Positions 1-10,513 of a stretch of DNA of 64,000 nucleotides are shown piece after piece. The stretch's first letter is position 1. The number at the start of each line of letters is the position of its first letter. The position numbers and the translations under genes were made by a program. The notes below the pieces were generated by a model. That model made no database searches and was not told where the DNA came from. It was given only the letters and a program-made list of their open reading frames with translations. Source of the DNA: Mesostigma viride (taxonomy: Eukaryota > Streptophyta > Mesostigmatophyceae > Mesostigmatales > Mesostigmataceae); contig RPFO01000643.1 in assembly GCA_009746045.1 (NCBI GenBank), positions 761,089 through 825,088 on the forward strand, given 5' to 3'.

Positions 1-38
1 CCAAGGCGTCCAGCAGCAGGGGGGGCGTGCCAAAGCGC

Positions 39-1814
39 ATGGTGGAGCGCTTGAAAAAGGTGTTGGAGCTTCTGACAGCTTTCCTGGTTCAATTTATCGC
101 CACTGTAAAGGAGAAGGTCCGCGACACTAAGCTGAAGGATCTCAATGTGGCTTTCTTCAAGGGCAAGCTGGCGTCGCTGGTGCAGACTGTCAGTACATTG
201 CGGGACTCTCAAGGGCTTAGTGATGCTAAGAGGAAGGTTGTGACCGCCATGAAGGAATTGAAGTTCGACCGTAGGACGATCGGTCTCGTGGTAATCCCGC
301 TGCTGGTTGTTATAGCAGTCATCGTGACGGTGATCCACCACTCGGAGCACGCCATCGTTCAGCCCGTGGTGCTCCCCTCCGCGAGCAGACATGAACGGGA
401 AATGGTGCCCGCGGGGACCCTGCTGCCCCGCCCGCGCCGGCCCAGCCGGTTCGGCCAGGCGGAACGCGAGGAGGCGGATATGGCGACGCCTCACCTGAAC
501 CTGGACATTGACGACGACGCGCGCAAGGACGACGACGATGCCGAGGAGCAAGACATCCCCGTGAGCGACGCGGTGGACTACGAGGAGGAAGAGCTCCCCT
601 TCCGTGACCCGACGCTCCCCGAGTCCCTCCCCGAGTGCAAGACGGGCGCGCGCTTCAAGTGGCAGTCGTTGCTGTTCAACTGGAACCCCAACAAACCTGT
701 CCGGCTGGTGGGCGAGGTCCCCCCCCGGTGCGAGGACCGCCGCAGTAAAGCTCGTGACGCCCCCGAGCACATGGTCGACGCGCGTCGCCACCTCCTTGAT
801 GCTTCTGCTGGCGTCTCCTCCTCCTTGCCAGCTGGCGGCAATCCGTCTCTCCTGAACCTCGGCGACGCGTCCACGGTCCCTGGTGCATCGACTCCTGGCG
901 CCCGCAAGCTGCTCCAGGGCGCCCCCCAGACGCCTGAGTTCATGGAGAAGAATTGGTTCCGCTACCTCCACAAGACGCCCGCGAACGACATCAACCTGTT
1001 CAGCCCGCCCAAGGAGGACCGCAACGTGGCCGCGGACGTGGTGAAGCTGCTCCGTGGCCAAGGGAAGAGCTGCGACCACACGGGCGTCGCGTGCGGGGGC
1101 GACGGGGCCAACTCGGGCATGCGCTGGTGCAACGGCGTGCTGGGCCGGTGCGCCGTCGTGGGCAACGGCCGCTCGCTCAAGCTCAAACTCCACGGCCCGG
1201 ACATCGACGCCCATGATACCGTCATCCGCATTGGCCACGTCAAGGTCACGGGGTTCGAGGAGCACGTGGGCCGCCGCACAAGCATCTTGTACTCGCGCTC
1301 GCGCTGCTTCTACAAGTGTACCAAGCAGCACGCGCTGACCGACACGATGGACATCTTCTTCAACCCGGGCAAGGAGGACCTTGTGTCGCCCGTGCGGTGG
1401 ACCTCAGACGCGGTGCCTGGGGAAGGGAAGCTCTGGCTCGTGGGGCCCGAGGGGGGCGCCCACGCGGGCCAGATCGTGGTCACCACCGAGGCGCTCTCGA
1501 AGATGCGCGACGTCGACCGCAGGATTGTAGACCGTCTGCGCGAGTTTGTGATGCCAGGGTCCCTGGCCGAGAGGGAAGGGAACCGGTTTGTCCCCTCGTC
1601 GGGCCTCCACGTGGTCGTCACGCTCATCCAGTCGCAGCTGTGCCGCACGATCGACCTGTACGGGTTCACCAATGATGGCGTGGATCCGTACTGGAACCAT
1701 CATGGCAAGTTTTCGCTCCCCACGCATGGTCTGTCGCACTACAACGTCGCGGGGCTGGAGTACTTTGTGTACGAGCTCGCTATGGCCAATGGCCTGCTGT
1801 GCCTGCACCACTAG
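39..1814 (+). CDS. GT29 sialyltransferase-like type II membrane protein (possibly 5'-partial)
   Basis: Probably a Golgi glycosyltransferase of the GT29 (sialyltransferase-like) family. The first ATG is at 39, but the frame is open back to the window edge, so the true start may lie outside. From that ATG there are 591 residues. A membrane segment (IGLVVIPLLVVIAVIVTVI, about residues 81-99) follows a basic N-terminus. Next comes an acidic, low-complexity stem, then the catalytic part. Sialylmotif L is near residues 361-410 (RCAVVGNGRSLK, DAHDTVIRIGHV, GFEEHVGRRTS). Motif S is near 516-540 (PSSGLHVVVTLIQSQLC followed by DLYGF). The VS region is near 552-574 (HHGKF and LSHYNVAGLE). A true sialyltransferase should keep the L-motif Cys, the S-motif Cys and the terminal His/Glu; all are present. 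Whether the donor is CMP-sialic acid or CMP-Kdo, as proposed for plant relatives, cannot be told here. No intron is visible, unlike the other genes in this window. Confidence 0.85.
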   Translation: MVERLKKVLELLTAFLVQFIATVKEKVRDTKLKDLNVAFFKGKLASLVQTVSTLRDSQGLSDAKRKVVTAMKELKFDRRTIGLVVIPLLVVIAVIVTVIHHSEHAIVQPVVLPSASRHEREMVPAGTLLPRPRRPSRFGQAEREEADMATPHLNLDIDDDARKDDDDAEEQDIPVSDAVDYEEEELPFRDPTLPESLPECKTGARFKWQSLLFNWNPNKPVRLVGEVPPRCEDRRSKARDAPEHMVDARRHLLDASAGVSSSLPAGGNPSLLNLGDASTVPGASTPGARKLLQGAPQTPEFMEKNWFRYLHKTPANDINLFSPPKEDRNVAADVVKLLRGQGKSCDHTGVACGGDGANSGMRWCNGVLGRCAVVGNGRSLKLKLHGPDIDAHDTVIRIGHVKVTGFEEHVGRRTSILYSRSRCFYKCTKQHALTDTMDIFFNPGKEDLVSPVRWTSDAVPGEGKLWLVGPEGGAHAGQIVVTTEALSKMRDVDRRIVDRLREFVMPGSLAEREGNRFVPSSGLHVVVTLIQSQLCRTIDLYGFTNDGVDPYWNHHGKFSLPTHGLSHYNVAGLEYFVYELAMANGLLCLHH

Positions 1815-2267
1815 ATGGCCGCCATGATGCAAGGCGGCGGCTGCACCACTAGGGCGCCATGTCGGCTGCTCCTGCATCGTGAGAGGACAGCCCCGATGGA
1901 AGGCCGTCCCTGCACCACGGACAGGCGGTGTATTGGTGACGGCGTGCTGTGCCCTGCGCCGCTAATTTACAGCACCTGCACCACGAGGGGGTGGGTTGGG
2001 GTTTACGACACTATGGGGAAAGCACTGCTGTCGCCTCACCAGGCAAGCATGCCTCTCTTGTACAGGGGACCGTGAGCCGATGGCGTTGGCAAACACTGCT
2101 TGGGGGTTTTGAGTCTGAACCATGGGAGGGCAGTGCCTAGGTTTTGCCAGCTCCCCCCTTTCACAGAGGGGTCGCTTTGCTCAATTTTAAGCGGGTCTAC
2201 ACCACGGGAGGGCGGCGCCTGTGGCATTAGGGAGCCACGCTGGCTCATCTAGAACATGGCGCGGCTC

Positions 2268-2415
2268 TTGAAGGCGGCTCTAAAAGGAGGCTCTTGAAGG
2301 CGGCTCTGAAAGGCGGCGTGGGGGAAGTTGGAGTTCGGCTCTAGAAGGCGGCGTGGGGGAAGTTGGAGTTGGGCTCTAGGAGGCGGCGTGGGGGAAGTTG
2401 GAGTTGGCTTCTTGA
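2268..2415. repeat. Minisatellite, GGCGTGGGGGAAGTTGGAGT unit
   Basis: About four imperfect tandem copies of a 35-40 bp unit built from AAGGCGGC plus GGCGTGGGGGAAGTTGGAGT. The first copies are shortened. Confidence 0.75.
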
Positions 2416-3576
2416 AGAAGGCGTGGGCACCCTTGCACCAGGTTGCCGTTGGAGTGCCGACGCCTGGCGGGTGCCTCTTGCGATGCACGGGGCGCTAGTG
2501 GGTGGCCCCGCTTGCACCAGGAGAGGGGGGTTCCCCTCGGGCGACCAGGGCCATGGTTGATGGCTTGCACGGCAACCACCCAACAGTTTTAGTGATCGGC
2601 GGGCTCCATGCTCGATTGCTGCAAGGCAATCACCCACGTTTTACCTAGGTGGATGCGTGGTGAAGGGTCCAACGGTCGCTGGGATGCAGCTGGATCGGGT
2701 TGGCAAGGGGACCCTTCCCGGGGGGGTCCTGGTTTCAGGGTCAGGGGGGCTTGTAGGGGCGCGTTGAAGGGGGACGATGAGGCTGCCAGCATGCTTTTGG
2801 GGGGTGGGGTGGGGTGGGTCGCGGCAGACCCACCTTGCCCTTGTCGCCCAAGTGCCTCCTGCCGCCTGGTCTGTGGCCCTGGGAAACATGGTGGGCAGGT
2901 GGCACGTGGCGTTGGGTGCTGCCATGGCCGAGCTGAGCTGGCTTGGCGGGATGATGGGCGGATGCTGCTGCTGCCAGGCATGCGAGCCAGGCATGCATTG
3001 GGTGGGTGAACCATCGTCATCATCCTGTGTCTGTCCCATGAACCGGACTGGGCTTTTTTTGCCCGCCCGGCCTTGATGCACCCATGTGAGACGAGCTGAT
3101 GTGTGGGAAGAGGGTGGCTGGTCGGCGCGCCAGCCGCAGCGTGCTGGGGACCTGGGGAGGTTTGCTCGCTGTGGCGCTTGGGATTGCATGGAGTGGCTCC
3201 CGCCGTCGACGCAGTGAAGGGGGAAAGGTTGTCGTGGAAACGTTTTGGTGGTCCCAGGATCCAGTGGCGCTATCTTGACACCTTTTATGCAAGCATCCCG
3301 GAACTAATGTGGAGGCCTGGACATTTGGGAGGGGGGAGGGGAGATTGGGAGGCCAGGTGGTGCCATGGGTGGGACCGGCCCCTTTGGTTGGTGACAGCTT
3401 TGGCTGGCCTTGGGGATACCAATAAAAGGTGCACGTTTGGGGGATGATGTCTGCGGGAGCACGCGCGTTTGCCTACCCGGGCTTTGTCAGGGTCGATGGA
3501 ATGGAGGAGACTTGGTGATGGCGGGCAGCTGGGTTTGAACCCTCGGCTGCAGCCAAGGGGAAGGGTAAGCACGGGT

Positions 3577-3745
3577 CTGCTGCAGAGGCTTGTTGCTGCA
3601 GAGGCTTGCTGCTGCAGAGGCTTGTTGCTGCAGAGGCTTGTTGCTGCAGAGGCTTGCTGCTGCAGAGGCTTGTTGCTGCAGAGGCTTGTTGCTGCAGATG
3701 CTTGTTGCTGCAGAGGCTTGTTGCTGCAGAGGCTTGTTGCTGGCT
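3577..3745. repeat. 15-bp minisatellite (GCTTGTTGCTGCAGA)n
   Basis: About eleven near-perfect copies of a 15-bp unit with T/C variants. The multiple-of-three period keeps several frames open, so the leucine/alanine/cysteine-rich reading frames here are repeat artefacts. Confidence 0.9.
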
Positions 3746-4727
3746 CCGGTCTTTCCTCTCCTTATTGTTTCCTGATGGGCTGGCAGCAGCCATGCTGGGT
3801 TGGACCGTGGATTGCATTTCGGATGCTCTTAGCCCATGTTCGTCGTTTACCTGTGGAAATCGTTTACCTGTGGAAAGCATGTTTTCTCGGGAGGAGTTTT
3901 ATCCCGGGAGGAAGAGGAATCCTATGTGCTGCTGCCCATGGGGCAAGTGTTGTGGGTGTCGGTCCATCTCTTAACCCATGGGTTTCAGGGCACCTTGGTA
4001 CCGATGATCCAGGTCTGGATACATGCACCTCAGGGTGTGGGAGCACTCATATCAGGGGGATCCTTGCGGGCACCTTACCCCTTCCGTTTTTGGATATGGC
4101 AGCTGGCTGGTGGAGGGCGCAAGCCGAAGTGGCATCACGGGGTTTAGACCCGTAACGGGTGGCATGGGCAGCCAGGTTTGACCACAGGCATTGCGCTTTA
4201 GAGTGCCCTTCAGTACTACATGCATCATGAAACTGTGCCCTTTTGAAACTATCCATCGGCAGCAGGGACTTTTGACATCATTTATGTGTCCAGCATGACC
4301 AGAGTGATGAGGCATCTGAGGTGGGGTACATGGAGATCATGCATGTGGGCCGGCGCTCATGCTGTTAGGGAAAATTTCTGTAGACTTTCCTTCGGACGAA
4401 TTGATGCAGGGTAGTGGATACTTATCTAGTAGTCTAGCAGTTCTACTACTAAAAAGGAATAACCGAGTTTTTTGTCAGTCATATCGTTGTCGCACTCAAT
4501 AACAAACAACACCTGGTTGCAAACCAGTTACCAAATTTGTATGTGAGACAAGCACATGGCTTATATGTTGCATGCATGTTATGACATGTTGTCTCTTTGA
4601 TGTTGCTAGCTTTGTTACAATTGTTGGGGTGCCAATTGATGTACAGCATGCTTCACATGTGCTAGTTGCAGATCGAACGTGTTTGTCATGCATATTGATG
4701 TTGCATGGACGACAGGCCACGTACTGC

Positions 4728-4830
4728 CTAAAATTAATTAAACACATCGGCTCCCGTTGGGGAGTCACGGAGTATTAACCCCAATGGACATGGATGGACA
4801 AACAATCCTACCGGTCTGTTGTATCTATCG
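4728..4830 (-). mobile_element. Short retroelement with LINE-A-type 3' hairpin and TTAA tail (minus strand)
   Basis: On the minus strand this ends in CTCCCCAACGGGAG followed by a TTAATTAA-type tail, the same 3' terminus as LINE-A. The next about 70 bp (ATTAACCCC...GATGG, CCTACCGGTCT) match the element at 9072-9452 but not the LINE-A body. It may therefore be a second family, SINE-like, that shares the 3' end. Confidence 0.6.
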
Positions 4831-5002
4831 CGCTACGCCCGCGGTCTGCGGGGACCCTGAGGACTGGACCGACGCTCCGACCATGAGTGGCACCGGTGCC
4901 GGCAAGCGTACCTGGAAGCGCTGGGAGCCCAGGCTGACGTCGATGCGCTGGCCCCCAGGGTGCTCCCAACACTGCCATTTTTGCGGGCTTTGCAATGGTG
5001 GG

Positions 5003-5287
5003 AGAGCGATCGCAGCAATGGTGCTCACCACTAGACACTCCCGGCCAGTTAGGCTCGAGACACACACGCCCTGATCAAGCAAGCTGTTTAATTCCTGCCC
5101 CACCGTCTAGGTCATCTAGTCGCTCTACGTGTACGTAAGCCAGCCACAAGGCTACACATCTCCATTCATATTCATCATCCTGAACGACTCGAAAACGCAG
5201 AAAAGATAACGGCAGGCTTGAGCTACCATGGTCTGGATACCCGGATTCCCCCGATTTCTGGCCGGCCTGCGCTGGTTGTCTCCTTGA
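5003..5287. repeat. Dispersed repeat, copy 1 of 3
   Basis: About 285 bp running from GAGAGCGATCGCAGCAATGG to GCGCTGGTTGTCTCCTTGAT. It is repeated at 6169-6458, and its last about 75 bp again at 11315-11390. No coding content or clear termini are visible. Confidence 0.8.
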
Positions 5288-5480
5288 TATAGAGCAGCCC
5301 ATGCAAAGATGCAGCTATAACAAGGGTTATCGAAGATGTGTTGAGGCATCGGGACTGGTAAAGCTAGGAAGCGACGTTGAGGGTACGTAGAAGCCTGGAT
5401 TGCAAAGGAAAATATGACTGCATGGACTGTCGGGTAGACCGGAAACAAAGTAGAACTAGTAAAAAAGGTACGCTCCTATC

Positions 5481-5648
5481 ATAGGAGCGATGTAGTTAGG
5501 ATTTTCTAGACTAGATAGCTTAGAGTTAGGTTAGTTCGATTACGCGGCTTCCTCCACTCCACCCACCCATCAAGGAATATGTGCTACATGATCTCCCAAC
5601 GGAGGCGTGTTATAATTTAATTTAATTTAATTTAATTTAATAGGAGCG
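5481..5648 (+). mobile_element. LINE-C 3'-end insertion with 9-bp TSD
   Basis: A 150-bp 3' fragment of LINE-C (5490-5639) is flanked by the direct repeat ATAGGAGCG at 5481-5489 and 5640-5648. It begins at ATGTAGTTAGG, just after the position of the LINE-C ORF stop in the copy at 25111-25412. It ends in (TTTAA)n. TSD plus tail is the mark of target-primed reverse transcription. Confidence 0.85.
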
Positions 5649-5691
5649 TTTTTTTATGGATTGCCACTGTTACCTAGAATTCATGAATTAA

Positions 5692-5732
5692 TTAATTGAT
5701 TCATAATTAGTAGACACGTGACTGCGTCACTT
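5692..5732 (-). mobile_element. LINE-B 3'-end fragment (minus strand)
   Basis: A degenerate ATTA tail is followed, on the minus strand, by the LINE-B terminal hairpin sequence (GTGACGCAGTCACGTG). Only the extreme 3' end is present. I could not fix a TSD. Confidence 0.55.
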
Positions 5733-5894
5733 GAGCATAAGTCCTCGATCAGTGGGATGGAATGGATGATGTAAGCTATCTAGGTCCTAGTTACAGGTTT
5801 GTGGGCAGGGTTGTTACGAAGTGAGACGTACAACTACGCTATGGGTTGTTAATTACCTATAAATGAAGTGAGATAAATGATGGCCTTCAAATTT

Positions 5895-6095
5895 TCACTG
5901 GCACAGCAGACCTTGCTTGCACAGCAGGTGGTTCCTCAGAAACCTAAAAAACTTGCCGATGATCGCTGCAGCAACACCATGTTTTCTGGCATACGCGGGC
6001 TTTTGGTTCCCGCCGCACATTTGCATGAAAGTCCTGTCCTCCGGATTCTTGCCTTTGCACCGTGTGCAGTTCTTGGACGTTTGGAATCTTGGCAT
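5895..6095 (-). pseudogene. Unrecognised Cys-rich fragment, possibly transposase-derived
   Basis: A minus-strand frame of about 66 codons with CTRCKG, a following Cys (MQMCGG) and a His further on could be a remnant of a zinc-binding region. I do not recognise the family. There is no start context and no neighbouring coding sequence, so it could be chance. Confidence 0.2.
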
Positions 6096-6168
6096 GGCTA
6101 ACGTAATGACTGACTAGCTCGACCTTTTCAGTGGTTTTCCATTTGCGGGTATTTCCTCGTAAATGCAT

Positions 6169-6458
6169 GGGAGAGCGATCCCAGCAATGGTGCTCACCAC
6201 TAGACACTCCCGGCCAGTTAGGCTCGAAACACACACCCTGATCAAGCAAGCTGTTTCCTGCCCCACCGTCTAGGTCATCTAGTCGCTCTACACGTAAGCC
6301 AGCCATAATTTCAATGCACAAGGCTACATGCACATTTCCATCTCCATTCATATTCATCATCCTGAGCGACTCGAAAACGCGGACAAGATAACGGCAGGCT
6401 CAAGCTACCATAGTCCGGATTCTCCCGATTTCTGGCCTGCGCTGGTTGTCTCCTTGAT
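6169..6458. repeat. Dispersed repeat, copy 2 of 3
   Basis: About 290 bp, clearly homologous to 5003-5287 with small insertions and deletions (for example an extra TTTCAATGCA stretch). The flanks differ, so this is a dispersed or transposed repeat and not a tandem copy. Confidence 0.8.
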
Positions 6459-6756
6459 GATGACCGCGATGGGGAAGGCCTGGGAGCTTAGAAAGACGGG
6501 CAGATTCAGGGGGGCGGGGGAAAGAAAGCGCGCCGGCTGTGATGCATTTTTGTAAGCTGACGGATGCCCGGCCGTGGCCACACATGATGTGCACCTCATT
6601 CTCAGTTGATGGCTATCGGACAGCACAATAGCGGAGAAACTTGTACAATTGCCTGAAGCCCCAAATCACTGTGGGAGTGTAGTCAGTGTAGTGACGTCCA
6701 CTCGGCTCCACGTGTGTGACCCCCGCCAGTCCTGGAGGGCAGTGAGGCCTTGACGG

Positions 6757-6803
6757 TTGAGTTGAGTTGAGTTGAGTTGAGTTGGGTTGAGTTGAGTTAA
6801 GTG
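6757..6803. repeat. (GTTGA)n microsatellite
   Basis: Nine or so pentamer copies, one with a G variant. Confidence 0.9.
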
Positions 6804-6984
6804 AATCCCGCGCCGGTGGTCCGACAGGGTTATTAATAGTGGATCCATACAGTAGGCTGGTCCGACCTTATGGGGTGGCAAACAGGTGAGAAAGGAATAA
6901 ACTTTCTCAGGCAGTAAGGCCTCGAGGGGTCGGTTTGCTAGGATCTAGCATTAGGAAAAGTATCGTTGTAACGGTTTACGTTAA

Positions 6985-8765
6985 AACTTTTGTCAGTTCC
7001 ATCGTTCAATGAAATGAGATCCCATCAGCGCACCAGTACTAAATTCCGGCTTCGCCCTAGCTTGCTTCGAACTGCTTTCCGTCGTGGTCATAACAATGTC
7101 ATGGCTGTGTTTGTCGTGCGCCGGTTGATGATGGAGGAGGTGCGTCGCCTTCCCCCTGACAGTTTGCCGCTGGTCTTCATTTTTGTTGACTATATCACGG
7201 CCTTTGACACGGTCCTCCATGGGAGGCTCTTTGGGCCATCCTAGCTCTGGACCGGGTACCACCAGCGTTTATTGCTGCCATTCGTCGACTGTATGCATGA
7301 GGGCTCACAGGCAGTAGTGCGGACTGCGGCAGGCACCATCCCACCATTCCCCCTTCACCACGGGGTGTGGCAAGTTTGTGTCCTGTCCCCGGCCATACCT
7401 GTTCATTATTGTCGTGGATCACGTCATGCGCCGGGCACGTGCGCGCTCTAAGGGGTTTTAGCCAGGCTTGGACATCCTTAACGAGCGCAAGCACGGCGGG
7501 GTGGCCACTGGCTACCGCCTGGCCGACCTGATTTATGTAGACGACACCACCCTCATCGCGCGCCCCGAGCACATTCAGACCTGGCTTGATCGAGTGTCTG
7601 GCCGGCTTGGAGGCGGCGAGGGCGGTGGGTTTGGAGATTAGTGTCAAAACTGAGGCGACGGTGATTGGGGCCTCCAGCCGCCCACCGCTGCCGCGCCTGC
7701 TCGACGGGACGGAGGTCCCGTTCTGTGACCGCTTCAAACTGTTGGGGAGCATGCTCCCTGACACCGCCGACGATGTGGACATCCGCATCGGCCTGGCCTG
7801 GGCTAGGCTCCGTTCGCTCACCACCTACTGGCGCTCCAAGGGCCTGGGCGAGCACGTACCGCAAGCGCATGCTCTTCAAGGTCCTCGTCCTCACGTTGCT
7901 TACGTATGGCGCCGAGGCGTGGACACTCGAACGGACACACTGGCAGCTAAGCTAGACGGCACGGTTTACAGGATACTCCGATAGGTCCTGAACGTAGAGT
8001 TTAATTTTCCATTTTCCAAGCGTAGGTCATTAGAGTCTTTGTATCAGGGTATGACTCGTATTTCGGACGAGATTAGGCAGGCAGTAGGATAGCATTTGTA
8101 GGACATATCTTGCTCCCGTGAGGACAAGCAGCGGTTCCTCTCTCGTCGCAAGCGGTTGCACGACCTCACCTGGACGCTGGACGACGACCTGACCCCCGCT
8201 CAGCAGCAGCAGCGACGTGACCTGTGGTCTGAATACCTCCGCCACAAGCAGGATCCCCAGAAGCCCAAGGTGTACTGGAGGGGCGGGGACCTGATGATCA
8301 ACCACAAGATGTGGACGCCCCCAGCGGGCTAGAATAGCTTGTAGCCCTAGCTTTACTTCCATGGTAGTCACTGCATGCCGCCATGGCAGCCATGCTTAGA
8401 ATGTTTGCCTAGTTGTGCCACCTTACCTAGTCACGTGCACCGCTAACGCACGGTACACAACCAGCCATAGCCTTAGCTTAGTCCTTGTACAGCCATGCTA
8501 CGTCCTGGCTTCGATCAGATTACTTGCCCACGCTCCTTGTTATGATACGCTCACATGGGTCTTATTGCACCCACAGGCTGCCGGATCGTTAGCGTGTCGG
8601 TTTAGCTAGCGCGCCCGAATGCAGCTGTGGCATGCCTTAGGCATGAAGGAGACTGGGGGTCTCTGCCCTTTCTCCTGTTGTGCACACACAGGGATTAAAA
8701 GCACTTCGGTGCTCCGTGACTCCCCAACGGGAGCACGAGTTTAATTAATTAATTAATTAATATCT
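6985..8765 (+). mobile_element. LINE-A: 5'-truncated non-LTR retrotransposon
   Basis: A reverse-transcriptase remnant. Palm motifs are visible in different frames: AFRRGHNNVMAVFVVRRL and FIFVDYITAFDTVLHGR near 7065-7230, then a YVDD box (YVDDTTLIARP) near 7537-7570. The thumb/C-terminal part follows (FKLLGSMLPD, LTYGAEAWTL, 7730-7930). Several frameshifts and an internal stop show it is dead. The C-terminal coding part ends at about 8332 with LDDDLTPAQQQQRRDLW upstream. A 400-bp 3' UTR follows, ending in a hairpin (GTGACTCCCCAACGGGAGCAC) and (TTAA)n tail at 8741-8762. The 5' end is only approximate, and I found no convincing TSD. The motifs fit a generic LINE reverse transcriptase; the clade is not resolved. 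Confidence 0.85.
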
Positions 8766-9071
8766 TGCTCGCACCAGCCAGGTCGACACCGCCCTTGGTC
8801 TGGCCGGCCCCAAGCGGCTTGGCCAACCAGGGCGGCATATTTGACCTGGCCTGGCCCCAAGGACATTCCCAGGAAGCTAGGTAAACCTGCCATGAACTAC
8901 ACCCAGATGTTGCTGGCCGACCTAGTGGTCCCAGCCCAGTTTGAACACCGCATCCACTCTCTCTCCCTTCTTTGGATTGCCATGCAGAACAAGGCGCGGT
9001 GCATGGCAGAAGATTGTCAAGGCTCACACGCCAGCCCAGGCTGTGGGCAAGCCACCCCCCCCTAAGAGGAA

Positions 9072-9452
9072 TGAATTAATTAGTTAATTAGACTCGTGCT
9101 TCCATTAATTGGGGAGTCACGGACCATTAACCCCGATGGATGGATGTAGGGGTGCAAACAGTCCTACCGGTCTAATCTATATATCAACTACCTACAACCT
9201 CTATCTAACAGCATTACTACCACGTCTATCTAAACTGCATCACGCTGCCCTAGGGGAGCTGTCTGGCATGCCTCCCGTGGGTTTGCACACGCGGGCGCTT
9301 CCCCACAGGGGGGGGCTCGTTGTCCTCTATGACCTGGGCCCACTTGGCCTTGTCCATCATCTTCTTCGCAGTCACGTGTCTATTAATTAATTAATTAATT
9401 AATTAATCATCTTCTAATTCCAAATCACGGAGAGGCCTAGGCCCCCCATGTT
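9072..9452 (-). mobile_element. LINE-A-tail element inserted in LINE-C, 11-bp TSD
   Basis: The direct repeat CCTAAGAGGAA at 9061-9071 and 9453-9463 bounds the insertion. On the minus strand the element ends in the CTCCCCAAT...GGAAGCACGAG hairpin region plus a TTAA-type tail. Its body matches 4728-4830. Removing it restores the LINE-C reading frame around RKGRFAE. It carries a further 40-bp insertion at 9366-9405. Confidence 0.85.
9356..9415 (+). mobile_element. LINE-B micro-insertion (40 bp) with 10-bp TSD
   Basis: ATCATCTTCT is repeated at 9356-9365 and 9406-9415. Between them lie only TCGCAGTCACGTGTCT (half of the LINE-B terminal hairpin) and an (ATTA)n tail, 9366-9405. Confidence 0.8.
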
Positions 9453-9610
9453 CCTAAGAGGAAGGGGCGTTTTGCTGAGTAGTGTAGTTAGGATTTTCTA
9501 GACTAGATAGCTTAGAGTTAGGTTAGTTCGATTACGCGGCTTCCTCCACCCCCACCCCCATCATGGAATAAGTGCTACATGATCTCCCAACGGAGGCAGG
9601 TTATAATTTC

Positions 9611-10510
9611 AACATATATACTAAAATTTGTAAAACGCAGCCTTGGCACAATTTTAGCTAACACTCTTTCGAACGGCTTTCGGCTCCAGCCACTCATCGG
9701 CGCGACTTACAGTCCGCTTGACGAATGAGCTGCGCGAAATTTCGTTGCGACCAATCACGAAAAGGTCAAACCACGGCGTCCATATTATCACGATTTTTGG
9801 GCGTTACATCCAGATGAGCCATTTGGCAGAGGTCTGTATGCCCAGATTGCGCCAGGAGCCAAACTCTGCGATGTCCTGTGTTTGCGAGCTCCAGATATAA
9901 CCGTCGCAAACTTTTGGGTTGTTGGACCAAACTTTCTGTTAAGGAAATCCCGTTACAAACGCGCAGGAAGCTCACACGTGGATTTTCCTCTGCTCCACCG
10001 CCTGTAAGCGATTTTCCCCTGCTGTCTGCGGGGTTGGCGAGGTCACTCATCCCCGCGCGCATCGCGCTCCCGTGCAGGGGTAGCAGTCAATCTGGAGCTA
10101 GTTGAACTCCGCAAGACGTAGTTCGCGAGCTCCGTCCACTGCGCGGTTGCGCAAGTTGTCCCTTTGTAGAAAGATACATATTGTGCAACTTCACCATGGT
10201 TTGGTTGCGTAGACTTCAGGCGCCAAGGCACACTGCATCACAAGACTAGTCGTGAAGTTTCGGGTTCGAGTCTTCCTTGGTCTTGCATTTTTTTCGGGTT
10301 ATTTTTCTTCACCCTTTTGCCACCCTCCATGAATCTTGTGGTCGAAACCCTAAAGCTAGCGCGCGGTCCTTGGCGAGGCTAGCGCCACCTGGCCCTCGGC
10401 GGCGGTACGTGGTGTCACGCAATCCCTAGCCGGGGCTCCCTGGCCGAGGACCGGCCACAAAAAGAACGAGCTCCAATGTCGCGGGCGAAGCCCGCAAAAC
10501 TTGTAATTTA
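9611..10510. other. Gene-free stretch
   Basis: No supported gene. Near 10205-10290 there is a tRNA-promoter-like GGTTCGAGTC followed within about 20 bp by a T-run, possibly the head of a tRNA-derived SINE. A full cloverleaf could not be drawn. Confidence 0.4.
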
Positions 10511-10513
10511 ACT

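Larger units (their letters stand above)
1815..4720. other. Gene-free GC-rich stretch after the GT29 gene
   Basis: I see no host gene on either strand. Open frames are short, overlap on both strands and carry no recognisable domain. The stretch holds the 3' flank of the GT29 gene, two minisatellites (2268-2415 and 3577-3745) and a small direct duplication near 3838-3878. Confidence 0.5.
8763..9610 (+). mobile_element. LINE-C remnant, interrupted by a second element
   Basis: The C-terminal end of the LINE-C ORF (FEHRIHSLSLLW, MQNKA) runs to 9071 and resumes at 9453 as RKGRFAE and a stop. The 3' UTR then starts at GTAGTTAGGATTTTC and ends near 9610 (GGTTATAATTTC). The gap is an insertion with an 11-bp TSD (see 9072-9452). 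The 5' boundary is uncertain because it abuts the LINE-A tail. Confidence 0.75.

Noticed and set aside
3473-3974. Leu/Cys/Ala-rich frames
   Set aside because: Produced by the 15-bp minisatellite; several frames are open at once.
10205-10290. tRNA gene
   Set aside because: GGTTCGAGTC and a terminator-like T-run are present, but the acceptor, D and T stems do not pair well enough. At most a degraded tRNA-derived SINE head.
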